64,000 bases of DNA, from contig NZ_FQZL01000016.1 of NCBI RefSeq assembly GCF_900142005.1, positions 1-64,000 on the forward strand, written 5' to 3'. Origin of the DNA: Dethiosulfatibacter aminovorans DSM 17477 (GTDB lineage Bacteria > Bacillota > Clostridia > Tissierellales > Dethiosulfatibacteraceae). A program made the translations under genes and the position numbers. How positions within the stretch are numbered: position 1 is the first letter of the stretch; every line of letters begins with the position of its first letter. The notes below the pieces were generated by a model, which saw nothing but the letters and a program-made list of their open reading frames with translations, was not told where the DNA came from and ran no database searches. Shown here piece by piece: positions 25,627 to 32,611 of the stretch.

Positions 25627-25932
25627 TTACAGCTTTATGCCGATGGAGTTTTTTATGTATTTCATTATATACTCACTGTCCTGCAGCCCTCCCGGTTCAG
25701 GGATTTGTACAATAAGCGTCTTCTTTTGAGAAAGCTTTCTATCCATGACGAAATCCCTGCTGAGATTCAGTATGTTTTCGGATATGAACACAAGTCCTAT
25801 TTCATTATCCTGCATAAGCTCTTCCAATGAATTCTCCGTCTCCTCCTTGGTTGAAACCATCTTTCCTTCTATCCCTGCAAGCCTCATGCTCAAAAGCGTT
25901 TCCTTCTTTTCGCACAGCACAAAGGACTTCAT
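25627..25932 (-). CDS. V-type ATPase subunit F
   Basis: A 101-residue protein with the small Rossmann-like fold of VatF (called NtpG in Enterococcus hirae), which binds the D axle. Visible features are the IGLVFISENIL strand-helix turn and the KTLIVQIPEPGG segment that closes the fold. It lies directly after the c-ring gene, with a one-base overlap of stop and start. Assignment rests on size, the IxIP block and operon position. Confidence 0.82.
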   Translation of the reverse strand: MKSFVLCEKKETLLSMRLAGIEGKMVSTKEETENSLEELMQDNEIGLVFISENILNLSRDFVMDRKLSQKKTLIVQIPEPGGLQDSEYIMKYIKNSIGIKL

Positions 25933-26366
25933 TACAGCCTTCCCAGTATCAATATGGAAACAATGAGACCGTATATGGCTATCCCTTCAGCCAGTCCTAC
26001 GAAGATCAAGGTCTTTCCAAGGATTTTCGGGTCCTCGGATACCGCTCCAAGAGCTGAAGACCCGACGCTTCCAACTGCATATCCTGCTCCAATGGTGGCC
26101 AGACCCGTTGAAAGCGCCGCAGCAATATATCCAAATCCTGAAGGGTCTGCTGCAGCTGTCGTCGAAGTGGCTGCAGCATCGGCAGTGCCGGAAAATGCCA
26201 TCATTGTTCCTGCAACAATGATGGGTATGTAAATTGAAACATTGGTTCCCAATATTACCTTCAGCTTTTTGTTTCCTTCCTTAATGCTTGGCTGCAGATA
26301 ATAGAAAATTCCCAATCCTATTGTGATACTGATTAAGACAAGACATAATCCAATAATTAATTTCAT
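25932..26366 (-). CDS. ntpK: V-type ATPase subunit K (c-ring proteolipid)
   Basis: A 144-residue rotor-ring protein. Two N-terminal hydrophobic segments (about 1-24 and 42-60) and an Ala/Thr-rich linker precede one c-type hairpin: helix 1 ALSTGLATIGAGYAVGSVG, loop SEDPKILG, helix 2 with the ion-binding Glu in IFVGLAEGIAIYGL. There is a single hairpin, unlike the doubled NtpK of E. hirae. Helix 1 has Tyr where the glutamine of known sodium c-subunits might be expected, and Gly follows the Glu instead of Ser/Thr. This leans to proton coupling but is not decisive. Confidence 0.92.
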   Translation of the reverse strand: MKLIIGLCLVLISITIGLGIFYYLQPSIKEGNKKLKVILGTNVSIYIPIIVAGTMMAFSGTADAAATSTTAAADPSGFGYIAAALSTGLATIGAGYAVGSVGSSALGAVSEDPKILGKTLIFVGLAEGIAIYGLIVSILILGRL

Positions 26367-26375
26367 GATATCCTC

Positions 26376-28337
26376 CTAGATTTTATCGGGACTAAACAAT
26401 ACGCCCTCACCTTTATAATATTTGCTGAACAGTTCATAGTAAAAAAGTCTCAAGCCCTGTATGAAGACTATCAATCCTTCAAGACCTATTATTACGATAT
26501 TGCCTATGATGAACATTGCAACATTGCCGGTCCTGCTTCCTATCATGTCGGCAACGGTCTGAAAGGCAATGAAAAGGCCTACATGGTTGAGCGCAAAAGC
26601 TCCAATCCTGATAAAGGAAATTCCATTACTCAAAATGCTGAGGAATGTTTCCAGAACGTTGAATCCGCTTTCCGTATAATACTCTGCGGGAGGTTCCCGG
26701 TAAAGAGGTTTCTCCCCCGTCAATAAATTTCCCAACGGTTCTTCCAATATGAGGAGAATAATTGATATTGCAAGAATTATATACAGGATCCCTTTTGGTA
26801 TGATATAACTTCCTTCAACCATTCCGTATATCAAGGCCAGCAATGTCAAAAACAATGCCATCCCGTTTATGCCGTTTCTACCAAAAAACGCCTCTCCGAA
26901 TTCCTCTGCCTTCACCTTGTTGAATATGCTGCAGCCATAGCTGATCAGGAGTAGGACCACACCGCTTGCCACTGCCGCCAGAAGTATGGTGTTTATATTG
27001 TCCATGGGTCTGATGTATATGGGCAATGGAATATATTTCGATATTATATGCTCATATCCAAAAAAGGAATCATATATTATTCCAAAAAAAACGCTTCCCA
27101 GCCCTATTCTCCACATCAGAGACCCGAAATTTGCCATTCCCCTTTTTTCCAAAAAGAAACCTGCCCCCACAAAGACCATGCCCTGTCCCAGGTCTCCAAA
27201 CATAGCTCCGAAAAAGAACATATATACAAGCCCAAAGAACACCGTTGTATCCATTTCATCGTGGGAAGGCACCCCGTACATGTTTACAAGAGTTTCAAAG
27301 GGCCTGAAGAAAAAAAAATTCTTCAAGAAGGTTGGTATCGGAATTTTGTTGGAAACATCTTCTGCATCCTTATATGTTACAAGGGTGTTCGAATACCTTT
27401 CGAAAATACTTCCGTAGCTGTCGTTATGTTCTTCCGGGATCCAGGCTGAAATATAGCAGAAATTCCTGGTGGCAGCCACCTTTGTCCTGACATTGTCTAT
27501 CTTGCTTTCCATAACGATTTTCGAATACAGCCTTTCTATTGTATCCCTATACTCCACCATATATTCATCAGATGTCTTTCGCAACTCCATGAGCTCATTT
27601 TCATACTTTTTCCTGTCGGCTGCTATCATCCTTTCCATTTCATAGGGGTATGACAGATACTTCGAATCTATTTCTATCTCAACAAAATCAGTACTCCTCA
27701 GAATCCTGGACATTTCAAGGTCGAGACTCTTGGGAGATATTATTATGTACAGTTCCTTTTCTTCATAGGCTCCAATGTGAAGAACTACAGCCATTATATT
27801 TTCATAGTTCTGGGATATCTTCCTTCTTTTCTCCCTGGTTAAAAATCCAAACTTCATTGTGAAGAAGTCAAGGTCCATCAACTCCTTGAAATCCACATTG
27901 ATATTCTTGATTCTATCTATGAAACCCATGGAATCCAGTTTTTTCAGACTGTTTTTGACCGTTTGCATATCATCTGTGATTTTTTCGAATTTTTTTACAA
28001 CCTCGTCAATCTCGTTTTTTATATTTTCAAACCTGTGCTCCCCAAGCATATGCTCCTTTTTAATCTCGGGCGCATATTCAAGCTTGTTGATGAAGTCATT
28101 CATTTTATCAAGATACTCCGTCACAACACTGTTTTCCTTCAATGGCACAATATCTTCCATATCAAGTATTTCGTCGGCATTCTCTTCAGTCATGCCTATG
28201 CTGAAGTCGCCCTCCTCAATTTCAGTGATTGTGTTGATAAACTGGCAATTTTCCTCTAAAATCAAATCTCTTAGCAACTCATCAAGATATTCGTTCTTGC
28301 ATACAATATTCATCATGTTCAATTTCTTGACAGCCAA
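26376..28337 (-). CDS. ntpI: V-type ATPase subunit I (membrane stator)
   Basis: A 653-residue protein that carries ions across the membrane with the c-ring. The N-terminal half (about 1-320) is soluble and helical; the C-terminal half has about seven membrane segments, including FFGAMFGDLGQGMVF, and GISFIRIGAFALNHVGLF with the essential Arg. The start is TTG at 28335-28337 (MAVKKLNMMNIV), preceded by AAAGGAG and placed 1 base after the subunit C stop; a longer frame to 28379 would overlap C by 41 bases and lacks a site. Confidence 0.93.
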   Translation of the reverse strand: MAVKKLNMMNIVCKNEYLDELLRDLILEENCQFINTITEIEEGDFSIGMTEENADEILDMEDIVPLKENSVVTEYLDKMNDFINKLEYAPEIKKEHMLGEHRFENIKNEIDEVVKKFEKITDDMQTVKNSLKKLDSMGFIDRIKNINVDFKELMDLDFFTMKFGFLTREKRRKISQNYENIMAVVLHIGAYEEKELYIIISPKSLDLEMSRILRSTDFVEIEIDSKYLSYPYEMERMIAADRKKYENELMELRKTSDEYMVEYRDTIERLYSKIVMESKIDNVRTKVAATRNFCYISAWIPEEHNDSYGSIFERYSNTLVTYKDAEDVSNKIPIPTFLKNFFFFRPFETLVNMYGVPSHDEMDTTVFFGLVYMFFFGAMFGDLGQGMVFVGAGFFLEKRGMANFGSLMWRIGLGSVFFGIIYDSFFGYEHIISKYIPLPIYIRPMDNINTILLAAVASGVVLLLISYGCSIFNKVKAEEFGEAFFGRNGINGMALFLTLLALIYGMVEGSYIIPKGILYIILAISIILLILEEPLGNLLTGEKPLYREPPAEYYTESGFNVLETFLSILSNGISFIRIGAFALNHVGLFIAFQTVADMIGSRTGNVAMFIIGNIVIIGLEGLIVFIQGLRLFYYELFSKYYKGEGVLFSPDKI

Positions 28338-28338
28338 T

Positions 28339-29373
28339 TTACTCACTCCTTTCAAATCTTCTGACGAGAAAATCTTCAATATTTGCCACCTTGTATCTTA
28401 TGCATTCAATTATTGTTATCAAATCTCTCATTTCATATTCGCTTTTAAAAATCATTACTATGGGAATGATAATGGACATCCTGCTTTTCTTCAAGTAAAC
28501 ATCCAGATTTTCGAACAGGTATCTCTCCATTGCCCTTTCCATAAGATATTCTTCATCCTGGAACATCGATTTGTATTCCATGGACATTACAAGGGATTTA
28601 AACTTGTCCAAATCCATGTAGCACAAATCCTTCAATAATCTGTAATTGTACTTCAGACCATTGTTCAGGGTGAAGTTGAAAAGCTCTTCGGAAGATATTC
28701 CAAAGAATTTACGTCCTCTGTAAATCCATTGAATATTGAGAAGGTCCACATTTATTCCATACAATTCCAGCGTCATTTTTTTGTCGTTTTTTTCAAGATT
28801 ACAGATCGAATCATAAAGTTGCCTGAAATACAGCCTGTCAAGAACCATTTCCATATAAAACAGTATCTTAGACGGGTTTTCATCCACATAGTTTATGAGC
28901 TGACTGTAGTAGCCGGTGTTTTTGAGCCTCCCAACAAACTCCTTGATATCGGAGGCTTCTGACAGTCCGTCATAGTCAATGGTCGAAAAGACTTCTGAAT
29001 ATACGAGTCTATCTTTGATGTTTTGCACATCTTCATTCCTGGCTATGGCCCTCAGCATCAATTTTATGTTTTCAACTTCATATCTCATAAGCAATGATTT
29101 GAAAAAAAATCTATACTCGTCAATATAGAAGTGGTATAGCTTTTCATAATTCTTATACATGTGACTCTTGATCAGGTACTCTATATTTTTATTCTTTTCA
29201 TTCAAGTCATTGAATTCCGGTGAATAACAAGTGTTTTTCATAAGGTAATTTTCAAATTCGTCCAGGCTTTCCATTCCTGCCAGTTTGATGAAGTCATCAA
29301 CCTTCAACATACCGCCCATAATTGCCATTGACTTGGTGCTTGCCGCACCATGGATTCCAACTTTATCCATCAC
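28339..29373 (-). CDS. ntpC: V-type ATPase subunit C
   Basis: A 344-residue, mostly helical protein linking the rotor shaft to the c-ring (VatC/AC39 family). It has the family's threefold helical repeats with FENYLMKNTCYSPE, VENIKLMLRAIARN and the matching late ECIRYKVANIEDFLVRR; the phrase KLMLRAIA is typical. It is the second gene of this operon, between the stalk protein and subunit I. In E. hirae ntpC instead follows ntpE, so the order differs. Confidence 0.88.
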   Translation of the reverse strand: MMDKVGIHGAASTKSMAIMGGMLKVDDFIKLAGMESLDEFENYLMKNTCYSPEFNDLNEKNKNIEYLIKSHMYKNYEKLYHFYIDEYRFFFKSLLMRYEVENIKLMLRAIARNEDVQNIKDRLVYSEVFSTIDYDGLSEASDIKEFVGRLKNTGYYSQLINYVDENPSKILFYMEMVLDRLYFRQLYDSICNLEKNDKKMTLELYGINVDLLNIQWIYRGRKFFGISSEELFNFTLNNGLKYNYRLLKDLCYMDLDKFKSLVMSMEYKSMFQDEEYLMERAMERYLFENLDVYLKKSRMSIIIPIVMIFKSEYEMRDLITIIECIRYKVANIEDFLVRRFERSE

Positions 29374-29382
29374 ATCACCCTT

Positions 29383-29718
29383 TTATCGGAATCCCAGTTT
29401 CTCAAAAACCTTGTCTCCGAGATTTTCCTTGTTTTCATCAAACAGGCTGTCCAGTTCCTTCGTACGTTCAAAACAGCTTGAAATAATAGCATTTTTTTCT
29501 TCCTCGGCCAATGCAACAAGTTCATCAAAAATTTCCCTGCCTCTGGCAAGCCTGGCTTCTTCAATTTCCTCTTCCCTCTTCTTTAGGTCCGACTGCAGCT
29601 TTTTTTCTCTTTGTTCCATTTCCTCATTTGTCATGCGTATTTCTTCTGCTGTCTTCTTGTCGATTTCAATAATTTTTTTGAGTACCGATTCGATTGACTT
29701 GTCATCCAAAATAATCAC
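29383..29718 (-). CDS. V-type ATPase peripheral stalk protein, G/H-like
   Basis: A 111-residue, highly charged helical protein (EIDKKTAEEIRMTNEEMEQR and a following Lys/Glu-rich stretch) expected to form a coiled coil. It is the first gene of the operon, where archaeal AhaH and bacterial NtpF stalk proteins usually sit, and would pair with subunit E. Sequence alone would not identify it; the place, size and coiled coil do. AGCAGGTGATTATTTTGG precedes the ATG. Confidence 0.75.
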   Translation of the reverse strand: MIILDDKSIESVLKKIIEIDKKTAEEIRMTNEEMEQREKKLQSDLKKREEEIEEARLARGREIFDELVALAEEEKNAIISSCFERTKELDSLFDENKENLGDKVFEKLGFR

Positions 29719-29844
29719 CTGCTTTCATGAATGTTTTCCATTAATAACTTAGTAACTTTATAACAATTATACACCTCCTTGATTAAATAAACAAATTCAT
29801 ATTCAGAATTTGATTGCCTGAGTTTTTCAAAAATACAAATCCAA

Positions 29845-29886
29845 CTTTTTTAAATACAACAAAATCAGCACCCGAAGGTGCTGATT
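29845..29886 (-). terminator. Terminator after the NifX/ferredoxin-ATPase operon
   Basis: AATCAGCACC and GGTGCTGATT form a perfect 10-bp stem around CGAA (29863-29886). On the minus strand TTTTGTTGTATTT follows; on the plus strand CCTTTTT follows. It separates this operon from the V-ATPase operon. Confidence 0.85.
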
Positions 29887-29932
29887 CCTTTTTGCAGCGA
29901 AGCTGCTTGCTTATTATATAATCAAATCGATG

Positions 29933-30337
29933 TTAGTGTGCGTGGTCGTGATCTTCTCCGTCTTCGTGGTCGCATTCGTCCTTGTCCAGTCCGTATCCTC
30001 TTCCGTCTCCGGGAGCGCATGTGCTTGCCCCTCCAACCAGTTCATCCTTCTTGAGGGCTTCAATGGCATCCTCAACAGTTCCAGTCACTCCAAGGATAGT
30101 CTTGATGTTGAAATCGGCAAAGAATCCCTGTGCCTTTGCTCCCATTCCACCGCATACGATGCACTGTGCACCCTTGTCGTTCAGGAAGTTTGGAATGTTT
30201 CCAGGTGCATGACCCGGATTGTCTACAGTATGTTGGATTACGGCCTCTCCGTCTGCTATGTCCACTATGGTATACGAGGGGCATCTTCCGAAGTGTTGTG
30301 CCACCATGTTTCCGTCAGTTGATATTGCTACTCTCAT
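29933..30337 (-). CDS. NifX/NifB-family (dinitrogenase Fe-Mo cofactor biosynthesis) protein with His/Asp tail
   Basis: A 134-residue protein whose first 95 residues form the NifX/NafY-type ribonuclease-H-like fold: RVAISTDGNMVAQHFGRCPSY, then CIVCGGMGAKAQGFF. These proteins bind iron-sulfur or Fe-Mo-like clusters in diverse bacteria, most without nitrogenase. The C-terminus ends in a Cys plus acidic/His tail (DECDHEDGEDHDHAH), a probable metal-binding extension. It is the last gene of the operon, 6 bases after the second ferredoxin-ATPase. No nif genes are in the window, so the role is probably Fe-S or metal handling, not nitrogen fixation. Confidence 0.87.
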   Translation of the reverse strand: MRVAISTDGNMVAQHFGRCPSYTIVDIADGEAVIQHTVDNPGHAPGNIPNFLNDKGAQCIVCGGMGAKAQGFFADFNIKTILGVTGTVEDAIEALKKDELVGGASTCAPGDGRGYGLDKDECDHEDGEDHDHAH

Positions 30338-30343
30338 AATAAT

Positions 30344-31207
30344 TTACTCCTTATTTATTAATTTATTGGTCACCTTTTCCCAAAGGCTCTTAACTTCGTC
30401 AATGAAGTCCTGGTTTCCCGCATCCACCGGGGTCTTGTATTCCTGCAGCGCCTTGACGATTGCAGGGTCGAAAGGAATTCTTCCCACTACGTCAAATCCG
30501 TTTTCAATGCAGTAGTCTTCCATCTCCCTGGTTATGTCCATGTTGAGGTCGTACTTGTTTATGCATACGAAGGCTGGAATGTCGAAGTGCCTCGAAAGGT
30601 CCAATACCCTCTTCAAGTCGCTGAGACCCGATTTTGTAGGTTCGGTTACTGCTATAACAGCATCCGTGCCTGTAATTGACGCTATTACGGAGCATCCTAT
30701 CCCCGGAGATCCGTCAATTATGAGCCAGTCTTCTCCATTTTCGAAAGGTATTATCTGTTTCCTTACCTCAGTTACGAGCTTTCCCGATCCTTCCGCACCT
30801 ATGTCAAGAAGGGCATGGGCGAAGGTTCCCCGTTCCGTTTTGGATACCGATGTCCATCCTGTTTTCACGTCCTCAAGATGTATTGCGTCCTGGGGGCATG
30901 CTACTACACAGGCATTGCAGCCTTCACATTTCAGGCTGCTCACCACTATGTCCTCGCTTATTGCACCGAATCTGCATGTATCTCTGCAGATGCCGCACTT
31001 GATGCAGAGGTCATAGTTTATCCTTGCTTCCTTTGCTCCCGAATAGTCCCATTTCTGCTGGTCCTTTTCTTTAAGGAGCAGGTGAAGGTTTGGAGCGTCC
31101 ACATCGCAGTCCGCTATCATCTTGCTGCCAATAAGCTGTGACAGGGATGATACGAGGGTGCTTTTTCCGGTGCCGCCTTTTCCGCTGATTACCGCTATCT
31201 GTTTCAT
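30344..31207 (-). CDS. MinD/Mrp-superfamily ATPase with inserted ferredoxin domain (second copy)
   Basis: A 287-residue P-loop ATPase. The deviant Walker A SGKGGTGKST is at the N-terminus. Two 4Fe-4S motifs, CIKCGICRDTC and CEGCNACVVACP, are inserted at about residues 70-110. The switch region LIIDGSPGIGCSVIASITG follows. The family occurs in pairs beside NifX-like proteins in anaerobes and is thought to work on metal clusters; the reaction is unknown. The frame overlaps the end of the first copy by 4 bases. Confidence 0.9.
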   Translation of the reverse strand: MKQIAVISGKGGTGKSTLVSSLSQLIGSKMIADCDVDAPNLHLLLKEKDQQKWDYSGAKEARINYDLCIKCGICRDTCRFGAISEDIVVSSLKCEGCNACVVACPQDAIHLEDVKTGWTSVSKTERGTFAHALLDIGAEGSGKLVTEVRKQIIPFENGEDWLIIDGSPGIGCSVIASITGTDAVIAVTEPTKSGLSDLKRVLDLSRHFDIPAFVCINKYDLNMDITREMEDYCIENGFDVVGRIPFDPAIVKALQEYKTPVDAGNQDFIDEVKSLWEKVTNKLINKE

Positions 31208-32034
31208 ATGAGCACCTTCCCTTCTATTTCCTTGAACATGTCTCCAAATTTGTTCTTGAGGTCTGCATCGACTTCAACTGGGAGTATTCCCTTTGAATAT
31301 GCCTCGGCAATCTTTTTGGAGAATGGTATTTCCAAAAGTATGTCTATGTTTCTTTCATCGCAGTATTCGTTTATTATCCTGCTGTTTTCGGAAGCCTTGT
31401 TAAGTACGATTCCGAAAGGAATGCCAATTTTCTTCACAAGTTCCACTGCAATGTTCAAGTCATGGAGACCGAAAGGAGTGGGCTCCGTAACCAGGATGCA
31501 GAAGTCGCAGTCCTCCACCGATTCCACTACGGTGCATGATGATCCGGGAGGGCAGTCTATTACCACATTTCCCTCTTCCTTCACCATATCCTTAAGCATG
31601 GCTATGATAGGTATGCTTATGGGCTCTCCTACATTGAGCTTTCCGTGCATAAAGGATTCGTCGCTGTTTGTTTCAACAACTCCTATCTCCCTCTCAACTT
31701 CAATCATGGCATCCTCGGGACATGCAAGTACGCAGGCACCGCAGTGATGGCAAAGCTCGGGGAAAATGAGAACGGTACCCTTCACTACTGCCATGGAATT
31801 GAACTGGCATGCCTTGGCGCATTCGCCGCAGCCTGTACATTTATCCTTGATAATTTCAGGCACCTTCACCATGACAGGATGTACCTTGGTGATTTCAGGC
31901 TTTAGGAATATTCCTCCATTGGGCTCTTCAACGTCACAGTCGATATACTGGCAGTTTTCTATGGATGACTTGAGACTGGCAGAAACGGTAGTCTTTCCCG
32001 TTCCTCCTTTGCCGCTTAAAACCGCTATCTTCAT
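31204..32034 (-). CDS. MinD/Mrp-superfamily ATPase with inserted ferredoxin domain (first copy)
   Basis: A 276-residue paralogue of the next gene. Walker A is SGKGGTGKTT. CTGCGECAKACQ and CHHCGACVLACP supply two 4Fe-4S clusters at about residues 66-110. The switch region VIDCPPGSSCTVVESV has the usual CPPG. The pair is tandem and translationally linked, so the two may form a heterodimer, as many proteins of this fold are dimers. It lies 10 bases after the first NifX-like gene. Confidence 0.9.
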   Translation of the reverse strand: MKIAVLSGKGGTGKTTVSASLKSSIENCQYIDCDVEEPNGGIFLKPEITKVHPVMVKVPEIIKDKCTGCGECAKACQFNSMAVVKGTVLIFPELCHHCGACVLACPEDAMIEVEREIGVVETNSDESFMHGKLNVGEPISIPIIAMLKDMVKEEGNVVIDCPPGSSCTVVESVEDCDFCILVTEPTPFGLHDLNIAVELVKKIGIPFGIVLNKASENSRIINEYCDERNIDILLEIPFSKKIAEAYSKGILPVEVDADLKNKFGDMFKEIEGKVLI

Positions 32035-32043
32035 TCCGTCACC

Positions 32044-32406
32044 TTACTTCATTCCCGAGTGAGACGGCACAGTTGTGTCAATTACCTCAAGCTCGTTTTT
32101 CTTGAACATTTCCACGTTTTCATTGAGGGAAACTTTCTTTCCTCTTACTATCTTAATCTTTGCAGCTTTCAACACGTCGTTTGCATTCGGTCCCACATTT
32201 CCTGTGATTAAAACCTCAACGTCATTGTCAACCATAAGCTGTCCTGCAGCTATTCCTGCTCCGCCGCCTGATTTTGCAGCCGCATTATCTATAAGTTTGG
32301 TTTCATTGGTTTCAGTATCCACAATGGCAAAGAATTCACATCTTCCAAATCTCGGATCCATTTGACTTTCCATGGAATTTCCTGTTGATGATATACATAT
32401 TTTCAT
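32044..32406 (-). CDS. NifX/NifB-family cluster-binding protein
   Basis: A 120-residue single-domain protein: ICISSTGNSMESQMDPRFGR then CEFFAIVDTETNETK, GGAGIAAGQLMVDNDVEVLI, and TGNVGPNANDVLKAAKIKI. This is the core fold of dinitrogenase Fe-Mo cofactor biosynthesis proteins, without the metal-binding tail of its partner at the operon end. It is the first gene of the four-gene operon. The partner ATPases with ferredoxin domains suggest ATP-driven assembly or transfer of an Fe-S-type cluster. Confidence 0.88.
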   Translation of the reverse strand: MKICISSTGNSMESQMDPRFGRCEFFAIVDTETNETKLIDNAAAKSGGGAGIAAGQLMVDNDVEVLITGNVGPNANDVLKAAKIKIVRGKKVSLNENVEMFKKNELEVIDTTVPSHSGMK

Positions 32407-32488
32407 ATTCTATACTCTCCTTTTCGATTTTAATATATTTAACCATTACCCAATATGAGTTTACAACAATTATGAGCATATGTCAATA

Positions 32489-32534
32489 ACAATATTAAAA
32501 AAACCGGAGCATTCCTCTCAAAATGCTTCGGTTT
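32489..32534 (-). terminator. Terminator of leuS
   Basis: Arms 32501-32513 and 32522-32534 pair over 13 positions with one mismatch. On the minus strand TTTTAATATT follows. It sits about 80 bases after the leuS stop and before the NifX operon. Confidence 0.85.
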
Positions 32535-32611
32535 CCATGTTTAATACTTTTTTATTATATCATTTTGCCCGGGATAGTTCAATGTGCAAAATCCCTTGAA
32601 ACACTGGTCTT

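Noticed and set aside
28338-28379. Longer N-terminus for V-ATPase subunit I
   Set aside because: It would overlap subunit C by 41 bases; TTG 28335-28337 has AAAGGAG and gives the N-terminus usual for the family.
29933-32406. Nitrogen fixation gene cluster
   Set aside because: The NifX-like fold is shared by many non-nitrogenase proteins, and no nifHDK or nifB with a radical-SAM domain is present.
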